DNA from: Caldilineaceae bacterium
GTDB taxonomy: Bacteria; Chloroflexota; Anaerolineae; Caldilineales; Caldilineaceae
NCBI GenBank assembly: GCA_022842065.1
Contig: JALHQH010000011.1
Span: forward strand, 62,001 to 126,000
Length of the DNA: 64,000 bases
Reading direction: 5' to 3'
Each line of letters opens with the position of its first letter. Positions within the stretch are counted from its first letter, which is position 1. The position numbers and the translations under genes are program-made. The notes under the pieces were generated by a model, which saw only the letters and a list, made by a program, of their open reading frames with translations, searched no databases and was not told where the DNA came from. Below are positions 48,201 through 57,719 of the stretch, piece after piece.

Positions 48201-51200
48201 TGGCAGCGGCTGGTTAGTCGGCTGGATTGATTTCAACAGTGATGGCGATTTTACTGATTCAGGCGAAATGGTTGCTAACCAGCGTGTGGTAAACAGCAGC
48301 TATTCGATCGCCTTTACCATTCCTGCCGGTGCCATCAACAGCGGTACATTCAATTTCTATAGTCGCTTCCGCCTCTTTACGACTGCCCCCATGCTGCCCC
48401 AATTTGCCTATGTTGGGGCGGCTGGCGCGGGTGAAGTGGAAGATTACTATTGGACAACGGCGGCCACGCCAACACCAACCGCGACGGCCACACCGACCGC
48501 GACGGCCACACCGACCAACACGCCGGTGCCGCCAACCGCTACGTCCACACCGACTGACACGCCAGTGATACCAACCGCTACGTCCACGCCGACCAATACG
48601 CCGGTGTCGCCAACCGCTACGGCCACACCGACCGACACGCCAGTGGCACCAACCGCGACGGCCACACCGACTAACACGCCAGTGGCACCAACCGCGACGG
48701 CCACACCGACCGACACGCCGGTGCCGCCAACCGCGACGGCCACGCCTCTTGGCACGATTATCGGTGCGGTCTATGATGACTTGAATGGGGACGGTAATTT
48801 TGATGCTGCCGAACCAGGCCTTAGCGGCGTGGTCATCGCGCTGAGCAATGGTTTGACCACCACCACCGCTGCCAACGGCGTCTACACCTTTACTAATGTC
48901 CTGTCCGGCACCTATGCCATCACCGAGACCAATCCCAGCGGCTACACCTCCACCGGTGATGTCGAAGGCGGCAACGATGACCAGATCACCAACGTGACCC
49001 TGACCAATGGTGGCAACAGCACCGGCAATAACTTCTTTGACGCCCAGCCAAGCACGATTACCGGTGCCGTCTATGATGACCTCAACGGCAACGGTAGTTT
49101 TGATGCGGGTGAACCGGGCCTAGGCGGCGTGATGCTCGCCCTCAGCAACGGGTTGACCACGACCACCAATGCCAGTGGCGTTTATACCTTTACCGTACTA
49201 CCTGGCACTTACACCATCACCGAGACCAATCCTAGTGGCTATATCTCCACCGGGGATACTGATGCGCCAAATGATGATCGCATTACGGGTGTCACGGTGA
49301 CCAGTGGTGGCAGCCGCAAGGCCAACGACTTCTTCGATGCCCAACCGGCCACCCCAACGGCCACACCGACGAATACGTCAACCAATACACCGACCAATAC
49401 ACCAACGGCAACAGCCACTGAGACACCGACGAATACGCCAACCAACACGCCGACGGTAACCCCAACGCTGACGCCAACTTTTGCACCTACTGAAACTAAT
49501 ACACCAACGAACACGCCAATGGCGAGCCCAACGGCGACAGCGACACTCGCGCCCTCGGCAACGGCGACCAACACACCAACCCATATTCCAACCGCGACTT
49601 CAACGCCGACTAATACACCGACAGATGTCCCAACGGCGACAGCGACTGTGACTAACACACCAACGGCTATCCCAACGGCAACATCGACACCCGTGTCGAC
49701 CGCAACGGCGACGGCGACTGACACGCCAACGGATGTTCCAACCGCGACGCCAACATCGACATCGACACTGGTGCCAACCGTAACGTCAACGCCGACTGAT
49801 ACACCAACAGATATCCCGACGGCGACAGCAACGGCGACCAACACACCGACCCATATTCCAACCGCGACGCCAACGTCGACATCTACACTGATGCCAACCG
49901 CGACGGTGACCAACACGCCAACCGCGACGGCAACGGCGACTGATACACCGACAGATATCTCGACTGCGACAGCGACTGCGACCGATACACCAACCGATGT
50001 CCCAACCGCGACGCCACCGGTGACAGCGACACTGGTGCCTTCCGCAACGCCGACCAATACACCAACGGTGACTAATTCGCCGACAGCGACAGCAACGGCA
50101 ACATTGACAATGGTGCCAACCGCGACACCGACCTTAACCAATACACCGACGGCGACCAATACGCCAACCGTGACGAACACGCTGACCGCGACGCCGACGA
50201 ACACGCCGACCGCAACGCCAACCATAACCCCGACGAACACGCCAACGGCGCTCCCCACCGCAACCCCAATCGTGGCGTTACAAGTTGGCAGCTCGGTTTG
50301 GTACGACAAAAACAATAATGGCGTGGTCGATAGTGATGAACCTGGCTTGGCCAATCTAACGGTGCAACTCTTCCGGGAAGGGGCTGATCCGCTGCTTGCG
50401 ACGCCAGTGATGACCGCCACGAGCGCTGCCAATGGTAACTATCAGTTTGTTGGCTTACCGGCTGGGCGCTACTTCCTCTATATCCCCACCCCGCCCATCG
50501 GCTATGGGGTGAGTAGCGTGCCCACTGATCTCGCTGATAATGGCGAAGATCAGGATGATAATGGGGCACAAGCGGCCTATGGTGGGCCTGTGCGCAGCCC
50601 GATCTTTGAACTAACCGCCGGGAGTGAGTCGATCACCGACGGTGATGACGCAAACGGCGATCAGACCATTGACTTTGGCTTCCTGGCGCTAGCCTCGGTG
50701 GGCGATCTCGTCTGGTACGATCACAGCCGCGATGGCGTTCAGGGCGCGACGGAAATGAGCATCCCTGGGGTGGCCCATACGGTGGGGATCCCTGGCTTTG
50801 GCGTGACGCTCTACGGGGCGGAGGACAATCGGGTGATCGCAACCAGCGTCACCGACAGCCAAGGCCACTACCGATTCGACGGTCTACTGCCTGATAACTA
50901 CTATCTCCATTTTGATCTGCCGGCGGCTTATCAACTGACCAGGCAACATGCGAACACGGTCAACGCGTCAACCAAAATGGTCCAATCGGTCGCAAACGGG
51001 CCTATGACCGACGAAACCAGCAACGCCTTCGACAGTGATGTGGCACCAACTACCCTCAATACCACGGTCTTTGCCCTCACCTCAGGTGAGCACAAAGCAA
51101 CGGTTGACATGGGCGTGTACTTACAGAATTCACTTGAACCGGTCACACTGGGCGACTGGGTGTGGTATGATGCCAATGACGATGGCCTGCAGAATGGTGA

Positions 51201-52305
51201 TGAAAGTGGCATCCCCGGCGTCGCAGTGGCCCTTTACCGTGGGGATGGATCACTCGTGGTGACGGCCAGAACTGAGGCAGACGGCCACTATCTCTTCGCT
51301 GGGTTGCCGCCCGGTGACTACTATCTCCAGGTCACACCGCCCACCGGCTATACTCTTACTACAGCCGATCAGGGTAGGGCAACAGGTGACGCGCTCGACA
51401 GTGATGGGGATCCGCTAACCGGGCTGACGCCACTGGTCAGTTTGGGTACAGGGCGGACTGATGTTAGCCAAGATATTGGGTTGACGACCACCACGCCACC
51501 GGCCAATTTGAATGGCTTGGCCTGGCTTGACCGCAATCTCAACGGGATCCGTGATGGCGACGAAAGTGTGATTGTTGGCGTGCACGTAGCGCTCTACAAG
51601 GCGGATGGCACCTTAGTTGCCGGCACCATTACGGGACCCGATGGTCAATATGCTTTCCGTAATCTCATGCCCGCTGATTACTATGTCCGCTTTGCGCCAC
51701 CGTCCGGTTATGTCACCACCCGCATGAACCAGGGCGATGATGACACGTTGGACAGTGACGCGCAAACGAATCTGGATGGTCTAACCGCCCAAACGCCGCT
51801 GATTACCCTGGTGCCTGGCGACAATCTGTCGTCGCGCGACTATGGCCTCCAGTTGGCCCCAGCCGCAACGCCCCAGGTCCCGGCAAAGATCGGTGATCGG
51901 GTCTGGCTTGATCACAATGCCAATGGGCTGCTTGATGCGGGCGAAGTTGGGCTGCCGGGGATTGTCGTCAAACTCTATAACGGGGTCGGTGAGTTAATCG
52001 CCCTGACCATCAGCGATCTGAATGGCAACTATGCCTTTGACAACCTGGTGCCAGGTGTCTACTTCATCGAGTTTGTGATTCCGAATGAATATGTCTTTAG
52101 CCCCATGAGTCCGGTTACTGACCTTGACGGCGATAGCGATGCTGATCCAAACACTGGTCGCACGGCAGCCATTACGGTCCTATCGGGGAGCCAAGCGCTA
52201 AATCGCGATGTTGGCGTCCACCTACAACCCACCAACCTGGGGGATGGCAACGAGCCGCCAGGCCTTAGCCACAAGCTCTTCTTGCCCATCTGTATGACCC
52301 CCTAA
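42265..52305 (+). CDS. Giant secreted SdrD-B/GEVED modular protein 3
   Basis: 3346 aa, starting at ATG 42265 with AGAGGA 10 nt upstream; signal peptide [17 protein letters not shown], cut after about residue 48. An N-terminal beta-domain (50-395) is followed by DUF11-like domains ([20 protein letters not shown]) and about fifteen SdrD-B-like modules in three groups, each opening GDxVWYDxNxNGxQDxGExGI and ending in a YxFxxLPxGxY strand, probably Ca2+-stiffened. A GEVED domain (DYGDLPSPY ... ADEEGV, about 1894-2064) lies before the first Thr/Pro linker (2067-2162, 14-aa units). A second linker covers about 2362-2670. The C-terminus [11 protein letters not shown] is a divergent form of the YLPLVxR tail. 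It is an elongated stalk-like surface protein; the ligand is unknown. A hairpin 41 bp after the stop is the likely transcript end. Confidence 0.9.
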   Translation: MVHRLLRAVNRKYSKTTIAHSFYQFLLLLLCFGFCTLGLSFATSVAAATNPAGDLKIEVITAYNFVVDSNVESPSTYAPEAATIGAKVCNTGANDLSDVFIHIGNFDPNNDTNGSDSTPGIYPAVTNPSTGQVGTFTLVHEGGSAGNKDASRYISKVAAGDCVAQYWLISYPRLDANGNSVTRGIQPNDDLVLNYDIWASANDNGTTLQADVTRKATMRNEISAAANKIWPNGDNKVPELYRQAIAQVAGWDTITPSGGSAVYPGESVRTEGIWYDFGTAVHGFDNNGDLIPDQNAWVQPVGDPGEHDHGCFRLLRTYGLVIVKLKTGGEQLIPFEDQLYFENLPDNTGVVGLVFYEYGALNGVCTADLTPYQEVSSGYDNEKFNGDYGHYVPPLNSNEPEVALSKTVDQSLIGPGLPATLSYTLNISNTGPVAAGDPAYGIPLVIQESIPAGTIYVAGSADDAINLAGGTINARVLYSTDQGATWTVTEPAAAGVTNLQWWLTSPFPAGATGSVTFQITVPTGYANPLVTNTAGLSFGNGPIILEDGATTFLVGNNSLGDIVFQDNGTGSLFANGGKDSGESGIANVTVTLYYDLNGDGALDVDDIAWGSATTDGSGLYGFSALPDGKYLVVLDQTDPDLSSGWAKTRPATQAISLDPTRTNSSAVTDLTADFGFAPALVMTKTLSGSSPIYEGEQATYNIKITNRLPGSGSAQDSVCAYTVWSGTEDSRTSGLADNQHFDLFANVFGAGGPDGNYAESPYTNSKDSVAGTSFTIGTPNGTLVKVEAIFSIYLTGALTDDYAQALLYFNNTQVGTTNVFTSAQLNAFAGGKAKQGLLTWNVTSLRSWAWSDFAGDLDLQFDALKSGATDGPKIYLDTIGFRVTTNQMCASTPSTIITTLPLSDTYDAAGLTFVEADPPVDSATPAGSLQWDNVGPLYPGQTKTITVTFVAQHPLTNPIPVTNRIDAEHSVFGDSSLANRAAATSTVSLVATGSITGVLWNDVDSDGWQGTPGYENTDGKLPNVTVSLYACKDASSNLITSATNHSCSFYSGTWQLLSTQRTSSKGSYNFNHLRNGYYYVSVDQATIPGTDTQKGDPNKTSGVCTTCDNLSNATGDNLNVFLGQITNANDVTNINFGYNVPAALYGLVWEDSDGDGLQESGETGINGVTVTLYNSACNTSQGTTTTDTAGNYSFGNLTNSTTYCVKVSTGTLPAGGNWGETAETDSSVNNQIAVTGQTGVISGSHNFGFHQSGTSTIGDTVYYDWDGNGSQDLTESGIANVVLYLYEDEDNDGNVDSGIDAVVMTQTTSSTGAYLFTGLPAGTYIVSLADAAPGFPTHVVQTADPEESGICVSCDNVGRASVNGSNSDLTQDFGYQPYGTGSIGDTVWYDHNNNGLQSGIDEHGIPGVTVELWMDRNLDGNYMFVLTQTTDLNGYYLFTALPDGLYQVRVDKADPALPTDAFGDPPLPTLPLSNTITISGSNQLLTSDFGFTLLGAIGDTVYWDANGNAQQDWGEGGVAGVGVTLRNSTIMTTTDGTVWPVNSYVTTTVTADGSGSNPLGYYLFKHLPPGKYTISVDPTGPLNGAQQTGDPDRDGTACADNSYPAMPACDHQATIQITYGTNFMGADFGYQAPGAFGDYVWFDQDGDGTQDAGEIGIANVLMSATTSNNVTVNGVNYAAGTTVTTTTDYNGHYSFSNLIANGGTATWTVAVTTPPNMNPTYDADGTIDGSTTVAINSSGLVSAVGGNSCTNCALTVDFGYELAGPYGVSGALCLEADGSSNGLCGNGTDTQVVTYTVYLYNNAGQYLGATTTAANGAYTFTNLITDTYHLIVRTTLPPLDAVDVTTTAADTPAITLMRTSANVYQTVPVDATTAASDGGIAANQVEQVDFAFLSNVAYDYGDLPSPYNTSLTGNPSGPRHDTDGSPTLYLGNSAPDSENNGIASTSADSDGADEEGVTPTNFTGWTTGANGGAVTAVVHGSGWLVGWIDFNSDGDFTDSGEMVANQRVVNSSYSIAFTIPAGAINSGTFNFYSRFRLFTTAPMLPQFAYVGAAGAGEVEDYYWTTAATPTPTATATPTATATPTNTPVPPTATSTPTDTPVIPTATSTPTNTPVSPTATATPTDTPVAPTATATPTNTPVAPTATATPTDTPVPPTATATPLGTIIGAVYDDLNGDGNFDAAEPGLSGVVIALSNGLTTTTAANGVYTFTNVLSGTYAITETNPSGYTSTGDVEGGNDDQITNVTLTNGGNSTGNNFFDAQPSTITGAVYDDLNGNGSFDAGEPGLGGVMLALSNGLTTTTNASGVYTFTVLPGTYTITETNPSGYISTGDTDAPNDDRITGVTVTSGGSRKANDFFDAQPATPTATPTNTSTNTPTNTPTATATETPTNTPTNTPTVTPTLTPTFAPTETNTPTNTPMASPTATATLAPSATATNTPTHIPTATSTPTNTPTDVPTATATVTNTPTAIPTATSTPVSTATATATDTPTDVPTATPTSTSTLVPTVTSTPTDTPTDIPTATATATNTPTHIPTATPTSTSTLMPTATVTNTPTATATATDTPTDISTATATATDTPTDVPTATPPVTATLVPSATPTNTPTVTNSPTATATATLTMVPTATPTLTNTPTATNTPTVTNTLTATPTNTPTATPTITPTNTPTALPTATPIVALQVGSSVWYDKNNNGVVDSDEPGLANLTVQLFREGADPLLATPVMTATSAANGNYQFVGLPAGRYFLYIPTPPIGYGVSSVPTDLADNGEDQDDNGAQAAYGGPVRSPIFELTAGSESITDGDDANGDQTIDFGFLALASVGDLVWYDHSRDGVQGATEMSIPGVAHTVGIPGFGVTLYGAEDNRVIATSVTDSQGHYRFDGLLPDNYYLHFDLPAAYQLTRQHANTVNASTKMVQSVANGPMTDETSNAFDSDVAPTTLNTTVFALTSGEHKATVDMGVYLQNSLEPVTLGDWVWYDANDDGLQNGDESGIPGVAVALYRGDGSLVVTARTEADGHYLFAGLPPGDYYLQVTPPTGYTLTTADQGRATGDALDSDGDPLTGLTPLVSLGTGRTDVSQDIGLTTTTPPANLNGLAWLDRNLNGIRDGDESVIVGVHVALYKADGTLVAGTITGPDGQYAFRNLMPADYYVRFAPPSGYVTTRMNQGDDDTLDSDAQTNLDGLTAQTPLITLVPGDNLSSRDYGLQLAPAATPQVPAKIGDRVWLDHNANGLLDAGEVGLPGIVVKLYNGVGELIALTISDLNGNYAFDNLVPGVYFIEFVIPNEYVFSPMSPVTDLDGDSDADPNTGRTAAITVLSGSQALNRDVGVHLQPTNLGDGNEPPGLSHKLFLPICMTP
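48465..48750. repeat. Thr/Pro-coding array of 42-bp units, giant gene 3
   Basis: Units encoding [14 protein letters not shown], with one or two residue changes, repeat about six times between the GEVED domain and the next SdrD-B module. Confidence 0.85.
49350..50275. repeat. Irregular Thr/Pro-coding linker, giant gene 3
   Basis: About 309 codons of mostly T, P, A and N, with recurring [20 protein letters not shown] and [10 protein letters not shown] phrases but no fixed unit. It is more diverged than the arrays in giant genes 1 and 2. Confidence 0.85.
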
Positions 52306-52345
52306 ACGGGGTTGGAGAAGATTAGTCGTTACCGTAAAGTGAGAA

Positions 52346-52380
52346 AGCGTGGCCCGGCTTAGCCAAAGCCAGGCCACGCT
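52346..52380 (+). terminator. Terminator hairpin of giant gene 3
   Basis: AGCGTGGCC (52346) pairs with GGCCACGCT (52372-52380), with inner GGCTT/AAGCC pairing, followed by GTGTTTCC. It lies 41 bp after the stop codon. The T-run is weak. Confidence 0.6.
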
Positions 52381-52497
52381 GTGTTTCCCCAGTGATTGCC
52401 CTCCAATCGGAGGGGCGGGTACTGACAGTCCACTGGTCGCCTGTGATAGCATAGCGCCAGCAACGTAATCGCGAGCCTGTTCTTTTCGGAGTAACTG

Positions 52498-52878
52498 ATG
52501 ACCACTGTCGCCTATTCGACCACCAAACAACTTGCCCCTTGCCCCGCTTCCCCCAATTGTGTCTGTACCCAAGCTGAACAGTCAGATCAGATCCACTATA
52601 TCCAACCGCTGACTTATACCGGTGCTGCGACCGCGGCCAAGGCGCGCCTGTTGGCAATTGTCAAGGGGCTGCCACGTGCTACCATTATCGCAGACAGTGA
52701 CGATTATCTGCATGTGGAATTTCGATCGCTGGTTTTCCGTTTTGTTGACGATGTGGAGTTTGTGCTTGATGACAATGCCAAGCGCATTAACTTTCGCTCG
52801 GCTTCGCGCTTAGGGCACTCGGATCTAGGGGTGAATCGCAAGCGGATGGAGGCGATTCGCGATAAATTTAACGGGTAA
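52498..52878 (+). CDS. DUF1499 family protein
   Basis: 126 aa. LAPCPASPNCVCTQ near the N-terminus and HYIQPLTYTG, FRSLVFRFVDDVEF and RSASRLGHSDLGVNRKRME further on are the conserved blocks of DUF1499. The family has no established biochemical role. The start is ATG 52498 with CGGAG upstream. There is no signal peptide or membrane span. Its last 11 bp overlap the end of the convergent YitT-family gene. Confidence 0.88.
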   Translation: MTTVAYSTTKQLAPCPASPNCVCTQAEQSDQIHYIQPLTYTGAATAAKARLLAIVKGLPRATIIADSDDYLHVEFRSLVFRFVDDVEFVLDDNAKRINFRSASRLGHSDLGVNRKRMEAIRDKFNG

Positions 52879-53743
52879 AACCCATGCCGAGCGCTTGTTG
52901 CGTCATACCAATGCTAACAAACGCGCCGGGATCGATCTCGTTGACAATCCGTTTGAGGTCGTTCACCTGGGGGCGATAGATTACGCACATCACCACCGTG
53001 CGCGCTTCGCCGGTGTAGCCGCCGGTAATTGGCCAGTAACTGGTGCCCCGCCCCAGTTGCTGGTCGAAGGCCGCGATCATCGCCTGTGGATGTTGGGTGA
53101 TGACCAGGGCCGTGCGGGCGCGGCTTGGCCCTTCGAGCGCATAGTCGGTGGCCAGCCCACTGAGCAACAGCGTCAACATGGCATAGAGCGCCACTTCCCA
53201 GCCGAAAACAATCCCGGCGGCGACAATGATTACCCCATCCACGAAAAGATAGACCTGGCTGAGCGGAATGCCGGTCTTCAACTGGAAAATCCGACCGAGA
53301 ATGCCAGTCCCACCCAGCGTCGCCCCGGCGGCATAGACCAACCCGCCGCCGACCCCACCGACCAACCCCGCATAGATCGCGCTGAGCAGAATGTTGTCGG
53401 TCAGCGGCCACTGTTCCAGATAAGTGGGTAGATAACGGTCACAGAATTCTACCCCCGCCGAAAAGAGCAGGACGGCAACCACGGTGCTAACCAGAAAGCG
53501 CCACCGGCCCAAATAGAAAAAACCGAGTATGAGCAGCGGGATATTGGCAATAAAGTAGAAGGTGGAGACCGACCAGCCGGTGAAGGGGGCAATAATTAAC
53601 CCGATCCCCGAAACGCCGCCTGCGGCAATATCATAGGGCGCTTGAAAGACGCTAAAGGCAAAAGCCGCAATCAGCGTGCCAGCGACCAATAACACCGCGC
53701 GCTGAATCTCCTGCCCAATCCGCATCCACCGATTTTGCCGCAT
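52868..53743 (-). CDS. YitT family membrane protein (DUF161 + DUF2179)
   Basis: About 291 aa from ATG 53743, which has AAGGAAG 6 nt upstream; the frame is open further to 53803 without a ribosome site. Five or six hydrophobic helices occupy the first 190 residues (AAGGVSGIGLI, GGTGILGRIFQ). The C-terminal soluble DUF2179 domain carries RGTSYWPITGGYTGEARTVV. Members are integral membrane proteins of uncertain transport or sensing function. The convergent neighbour overlaps its 3' end by 11 bp. Confidence 0.9.
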   Translation of the reverse strand: MRQNRWMRIGQEIQRAVLLVAGTLIAAFAFSVFQAPYDIAAGGVSGIGLIIAPFTGWSVSTFYFIANIPLLILGFFYLGRWRFLVSTVVAVLLFSAGVEFCDRYLPTYLEQWPLTDNILLSAIYAGLVGGVGGGLVYAAGATLGGTGILGRIFQLKTGIPLSQVYLFVDGVIIVAAGIVFGWEVALYAMLTLLLSGLATDYALEGPSRARTALVITQHPQAMIAAFDQQLGRGTSYWPITGGYTGEARTVVMCVIYRPQVNDLKRIVNEIDPGAFVSIGMTQQALGMGFTR

Positions 53744-53840
53744 GTTTGTCTTCCTTGCTGTGGTCACACCATGTTGGGAACTACGCTCATTCACAATTGA
53801 CAATAATTTGCTACACGGTAAATTAAATAATCTGGAATTC

Positions 53841-53919
53841 CCGTAGGGGCATGGGGTGCGGCGATTTAAGTTTTCCTATTCGATTTGGATTGGTCTCGCC
53901 GCACCCCATGCCCCTACGG
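53841..53919. repeat. Perfect 24-bp inverted repeat, CGTAGGGGCA family
   Basis: CCGTAGGGGCATGGGGTGCG plus GCGA (53841-53864) pairs with the exact reverse complement at 53896-53919 across a 31-bp spacer. The right arm contains the stop codon (53914-53916) of the HD-hydrolase gene. The outer word CGTAGGGGCA recurs in the palindrome at 57685-57714. Confidence 0.88.
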
Positions 53920-54522
53920 CACTATGGGCTTACTGGCTGTGTCGGGCAGAAAACCCTGGCGCACCGCGTCATCAATAAAAGCTTGCGCCTGAGTCCATAA
54001 CCGCTGCGAACCGTGGGCAATCGGCATATTGATCCGGCGGACCTGCTCGGCACGAATGCCATTTTCCTGCCAGGTTTGCCCGCCATTGTGATAGTTCTGG
54101 GTCAGCGGCAGCAGCCGGTCCAAGGCATAGGCAAAACGTCCTTCGGGAGTCGTGCGCGTTTCATATTCCTGCCAGAGTGCCATCAGGTGATCGCGTTGAT
54201 CTGCCGGCAGCAGCCCAAAGATCCGCTCTGCCGCAGCCGCCTCGATGGCCTGTTTGTTGCGCCGCGCTTCCTCATCGTAAACAAAGGTATCATCGGCATC
54301 GATCTCGACAATGTCATGCACCAGCACAATCTGGATCACCCGCCCCACATCGACCGGTTCATCGGCATACTCGGCCAGCAGGATCGCCATCATCGCCAGG
54401 TGCCAACTATGCTCCGCCGAATTTTCATAGCGCGCTGCCCCCACCGGCTTCGTCCGGCGCAGGATACTTTTCAATTTATCAAGCTCGATCACAAAGGCGA
54501 TCTGTTGTTGTAAGCGGTCCAT
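53914..54522 (-). CDS. HD-domain hydrolase (YfbR/HDDC2-like)
   Basis: 202 aa, ATG 54522 with AAAGGAG upstream. The metal-binding HD signature is visible as ENSAEHSWHL (His), VLVHDIVEID (His-Asp) and a later Asp in ALDRLLPLTQNY. Family members such as E. coli YfbR remove phosphate from 5'-deoxynucleotides; substrate preference cannot be read from the sequence. It lies downstream of argJ on the same strand, but a 200-bp repeat array separates them. The last codons (PIVP, then the stop) lie in the right arm of a palindromic repeat, so the original C-terminus may have been different. Confidence 0.88.
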   Translation of the reverse strand: MDRLQQQIAFVIELDKLKSILRRTKPVGAARYENSAEHSWHLAMMAILLAEYADEPVDVGRVIQIVLVHDIVEIDADDTFVYDEEARRNKQAIEAAAAERIFGLLPADQRDHLMALWQEYETRTTPEGRFAYALDRLLPLTQNYHNGGQTWQENGIRAEQVRRINMPIAHGSQRLWTQAQAFIDDAVRQGFLPDTASKPIVP

Positions 54523-54535
54523 GGGGCTCCTTTGA

Positions 54536-54734
54536 TGCGTGAAACGTAAAACGTAAAACGTGAAACGTAAATCATCCCCTTGCGCGTCACGTTCACGTTT
54601 TACGCAGCACGTTTCACGTTTTACGCGTCACGTTTTACGCGTCACGTTTTACGCGTCACGTTTTACGCGTCACGTTTTACGCGTCACGTTTTACGCGTCA
54701 CGTTTCACGCGTCACGTTTCACGTTTCACGTTTT
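54536..54734. repeat. Second array of the 14-bp word ACGCGTCACGTTTT
   Basis: A left arm of GTGAAACGTAAAACGT words (54538-54572) is followed by about ten right-hand words ACGCGTCACGTTTT/C. The layout matches 221-346, differing by GCGT versus GCAT. The last TTTTA of the array supplies the stop codon of argJ (54733-54735). Confidence 0.88.
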
Positions 54735-55962
54735 AAGTCCGATAATCCCCGTTAATCTTCACATATTCATAACTCAGATCGCAGCTCCAGACGGTGGCGC
54801 TGCCATGGCCGAGACCCATTTCGACGCGCACGTCGATTTCGGGTTGGGCGAAACGGGTGGCGGCGTCGCTTTCGGCATATTTACAGGGGGTGCCGGCCTC
54901 TAGCAGTTGGAGTTCGGACATGCGCTCGAAGGCATCGGGGCCGCCGCTGATAAAGATCGAGCACTTTTCCGGTTGCACCGTAGCGCGCGAACGGCCAATC
55001 GCCATCACAAAGCGTCCCCAATTGGCATCACCACCAAAGAAGGCGGTCTTGACCAGCGGACTGACGGCAATCGTGTTGGCGGCTTCGTGCGCATCCTCAT
55101 CGTTACGCGCACCATTGACCTGGATCGTGACAAATTTGGTCACCCCTTCGCCGTCGCGTACCACCGCTTGGGCCAGATCGGTGCAGATCATAGTGAGGGC
55201 GTGAAGAAATTCGCCGTACTCTGGGCTACCGGTCTCGGTAATCTCGGCATGTTCGGCCAGCCCATTGGCGAGGACGAGCACGGTGTCGTTGGTGCTGGTG
55301 TCGCCATCAATGCTAATCCGGTTAAAGCTCTTGTCAACCGCGGCCTTCAGCGCCTGTTGCAGCACCGGTTGGGCCACATTGGCATTCGTGGCAATCGTGC
55401 TGAGCATGGTCGCCATGTTGGGGTGGATCATCCCCGCACCCTTGGAGATGCCGGTAAAGCGCACCGGTTGACCGCCGACAGTCGCCGTATGGGTAAAGAG
55501 CTTGGGCCGCGTATCGGTGGTCATGATCGCACGTGAGGCTGCTTCCCAGCCGTCGGGCTGGAGGGCCTCGACGGCTTTGGGCGCGCCGGCCAACAACTTT
55601 TCAACCGGCAGTTGCACGCCGATGACGCCGGTGCTCATCACAAAGACGCTCTGGTCACTGGTGCCAAGCGCCGCTTCGACCGCTTCAGCGGTGCGCCGGG
55701 CATTGGCCAATCCTTCGGCCCCTGTGCAGGCATTCGCATTGCCACTGTTGATAATCACCGCATGAATCTCGCTGGGGTTAAAGTCAAGCAGTTGGCGGTC
55801 ATAGAGCACGGGCGCGGCAGGGAACTGATTCTTGGTAAAGGTGGCCGCGGCGCGACAGGGTGTGCGGCTGGCAATCAGGGCGAGATCCGGGTTCCCATTC
55901 TTCTTGATATTTGCCACAATCCCGGCGGCATCAAAGCCAGGCACACTGTAATCTTGGTTCAT
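54733..55962 (-). CDS. argJ: Bifunctional glutamate N-acetyltransferase / ornithine acetyltransferase
   Basis: 409 aa, typical length. ArgJ makes N-acetylglutamate and recycles the acetyl group from N-acetylornithine in arginine synthesis. The autocleavage site is in KGAGMIHPNMATML: cleavage before Thr185 makes the alpha and beta chains, and Thr185 is the nucleophile. Also visible are INSGNANACTG, MSTGVIG (oxyanion region) and SIDGDTSTNDTV. The ATG at 55962 has GGAGG 4 nt upstream. It lies 97 bp downstream of argG, with a 56-bp perfect palindrome in between, so read-through may be limited. The stop codon is formed by the repeat array. Confidence 0.95.
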   Translation of the reverse strand: MNQDYSVPGFDAAGIVANIKKNGNPDLALIASRTPCRAAATFTKNQFPAAPVLYDRQLLDFNPSEIHAVIINSGNANACTGAEGLANARRTAEAVEAALGTSDQSVFVMSTGVIGVQLPVEKLLAGAPKAVEALQPDGWEAASRAIMTTDTRPKLFTHTATVGGQPVRFTGISKGAGMIHPNMATMLSTIATNANVAQPVLQQALKAAVDKSFNRISIDGDTSTNDTVLVLANGLAEHAEITETGSPEYGEFLHALTMICTDLAQAVVRDGEGVTKFVTIQVNGARNDEDAHEAANTIAVSPLVKTAFFGGDANWGRFVMAIGRSRATVQPEKCSIFISGGPDAFERMSELQLLEAGTPCKYAESDAATRFAQPEIDVRVEMGLGHGSATVWSCDLSYEYVKINGDYRT

Positions 55963-55997
55963 GGTTCCTCCAGGTGAAAGGGAGTAGGAAGGAGAGT

Positions 55998-56053
55998 AAT
56001 AATTAATGGAAAACGAATAATAATTAATTATTATTCGTTTTCCATTAATTATT
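55998..56053. repeat. 56-bp perfect palindrome between argG and argJ
   Basis: Positions 55998-56025 (AATAATTAATGGAAAACG plus AATAATAATT) are exactly reverse-complementary to 56026-56053 with no spacer. It is AT-rich and lies 6 bp after the argG stop codon. It could form a cruciform or a strong RNA hairpin ending in an A/U tract. Confidence 0.9.
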
Positions 56054-56059
56054 TAGTAT

Positions 56060-57280
56060 TTACTGCTGCTGCTTGGCCCGCATCAACGCATCGACCTTGA
56101 GCGGCAGACCGTAGAGGCGGATGAAGCCGCCGGCATCGGCGTGATCATAGTCGGTGCTCTCTTCAAAGGTGACATAATCCATGCTGTAAAGGCTGTTGGG
56201 ACTCTTGCGCCCGGCCAGGATCACATTGCCCTTGTAGAGTTTGAAGCGCACGGTGCCGGTGACCGTCTGCTCGGTCTCGTTGACAAAGGCGGTGAGGGCG
56301 CGGCGCAGGGGAGTGAACCAATGGCCATTGTAGACTAACTCGGCAAAGCGCAGGCCAATCTGCTCTTTGTAGTGCAGCGTGTCACGGTCGAGGCAGAGTT
56401 GCTCAATCGCGGCGTGGGCTTTGTAGAGGATGGTGCCACCGGGCGTCTCATAGACCCCGTGGCTCTTCATGCCAACCAGGCGATTTTCCACAATGTCAAC
56501 CCGGCCAATGCCATGTTTGACGCCCAATTCGTTGAGCCGCAGCACTAGTGTCACCGGGTCGAGCGCTTCGCCGTTCAGGCGGACGGGGAAACCCTTTTCA
56601 AACTCCAACTCAATATATTCAGCTTCGTCCGGCGCGGCTTCGGGCGAAACGGTCCACTCGAACATGTCGGCGGGCGGTTCGTTCCACGGATCTTCCAGCG
56701 GGCCACCTTCGTTGCTCAGATGCCAGAGATTCTTGTCCTGGCTGTAAATGCGCGCCATCGTCGCTTTGACCGGCACATTGAACTCGGCAGCATAGTCAAG
56801 CGCATCTTTGCGGCCACGGATGTTCCACTCGCGCCAGGGCGCGATAATACGCAGCTTGGGGTTGAGTGCCATCACGGTCAACTCGAAACGCACCTGATCA
56901 TTGCCTTTGCCGGTTGCACCGTGGGCCACTGCATCTGCCCCTTCCAATTCGGCGATGCGCACCATATGTTTGGCGATAATCGGGCGGGCAAAGGAGGTGC
57001 CCAGCAGATAGTCGCGCTCATAGATCGCGCCGGCCTGCATGGTGGGGAAGACATATTCGGTGAGGAACTCTTCGCGCAGATCCTCAACATAACATTTACT
57101 GGCACCGGAGGCAATCGCCTTCTCTTCCAGCCCGACCAACTCATCGGCCTGACCAAGATTGGCACAGAAGCAGATCACTTCGCAGCCATAGTTGTTCTTC
57201 AACCAGGGCACGATGATGCTCGTATCGAGGCCGCCCGAATAGGCGAGTACCGCTTTTTTTACTGTAGGTCGTGAAGTCAT
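56060..57280 (-). CDS. argG: Argininosuccinate synthase
   Basis: 406 aa. ArgG joins citrulline and aspartate using ATP to give argininosuccinate, the penultimate step of arginine synthesis. Visible signatures are AYSGGLDTS (ATP P-loop, residues 13-21), [19 protein letters not shown] and [24 protein letters not shown]. The ATG at 57280 is preceded by AAAGGAT. The leader contains a terminator-like hairpin about 45-80 bp upstream of the start, suggesting attenuation. It is the first gene of the argG-argJ pair on the minus strand. Confidence 0.96.
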   Translation of the reverse strand: MTSRPTVKKAVLAYSGGLDTSIIVPWLKNNYGCEVICFCANLGQADELVGLEEKAIASGASKCYVEDLREEFLTEYVFPTMQAGAIYERDYLLGTSFARPIIAKHMVRIAELEGADAVAHGATGKGNDQVRFELTVMALNPKLRIIAPWREWNIRGRKDALDYAAEFNVPVKATMARIYSQDKNLWHLSNEGGPLEDPWNEPPADMFEWTVSPEAAPDEAEYIELEFEKGFPVRLNGEALDPVTLVLRLNELGVKHGIGRVDIVENRLVGMKSHGVYETPGGTILYKAHAAIEQLCLDRDTLHYKEQIGLRFAELVYNGHWFTPLRRALTAFVNETEQTVTGTVRFKLYKGNVILAGRKSPNSLYSMDYVTFEESTDYDHADAGGFIRLYGLPLKVDALMRAKQQQ

Positions 57281-57322
57281 TTTCTATCCTTTTTAGATGC
57301 AATGTTAGTAACTATCTCCAAC

Positions 57323-57358
57323 AAAAAACGCCACCCGGTCTTGCCGGTGTGGCGTTTT
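57323..57358 (-). terminator. Terminator/attenuator hairpin in the argG leader
   Basis: On the minus strand AAAACGCCAC and CCGG pair with CCGG and GTGGCGTTTT around a 5-base loop, and the right arm runs into T6. This is a textbook intrinsic terminator placed between the presumed promoter and argG. The upstream leader (57360-57480) has another small hairpin, GTCCGC/GCGGAC. I see no T-box sequence (GGGTGGTACC) or arginine-rich leader peptide. Confidence 0.7.
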
Positions 57359-57594
57359 GGAAGCAATGAGCGCAGATGCAATCTAATGCGGGCAACACAA
57401 TCGGTTGTGTCCCTCTTAGGCAAAGCTGTGTCCGCTTCCGGCGGACGTCCTAAACCGCAATGGATTCATTCGTTGTAAGCTCTTCCGTATAAACTTCTTC
57501 TCTGTCCTGGCTGACGCTACTGTAGGATAACTCACATTGCCGGAGATGTCAAAACGGCTGAATAAATAACATACGTTTCTATCGTCATCAAGTG

Positions 57595-57660
57595 CGCCGT
57601 GTAGTTCGCATCCCCTGATGCGAACGGGTGTCTGCATCAGGGGATGCAGACTACACGGCG
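57595..57660. repeat. Composite palindrome with GCATCAGGGGATGC cores
   Basis: CGCCGTGTAGT (57595) pairs with ACTACACGGCG (57650-57660). The two inner segments GCATCCCCTGATGC and GCATCAGGGGATGC are reverse complements and each is nearly palindromic itself. It is related to the elements at 14113, 28301 and, in layout (GTGTAGT...ACTACAC), at 59895. Confidence 0.85.
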
Positions 57661-57684
57661 GTCGACTGATCCTGGGCATTCGGT

Positions 57685-57714
57685 CGTAGGGGCACGATGC
57701 ATCGTGCCCCTACG
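57685..57714. repeat. 30-bp perfect palindrome CGTAGGGGCACGATG
   Basis: CGTAGGGGCACGATG is followed directly by its reverse complement. It ends 6 bp before the stop codon (57720) of the secreted-protein gene. The same outer word is used at 53841-53919. Confidence 0.9.
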
Positions 57715-57719
57715 CCGCG

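Noticed and set aside
49239..50432. 397-codon minus-strand frame opposite the second linker of giant gene 3
   Set aside because: Antisense shadow of the irregular Thr/Pro linker.
57360..57480. T-box or other known riboswitch in the argG leader
   Set aside because: No T-box core or other aptamer signature recognised; only a terminator hairpin is supported.
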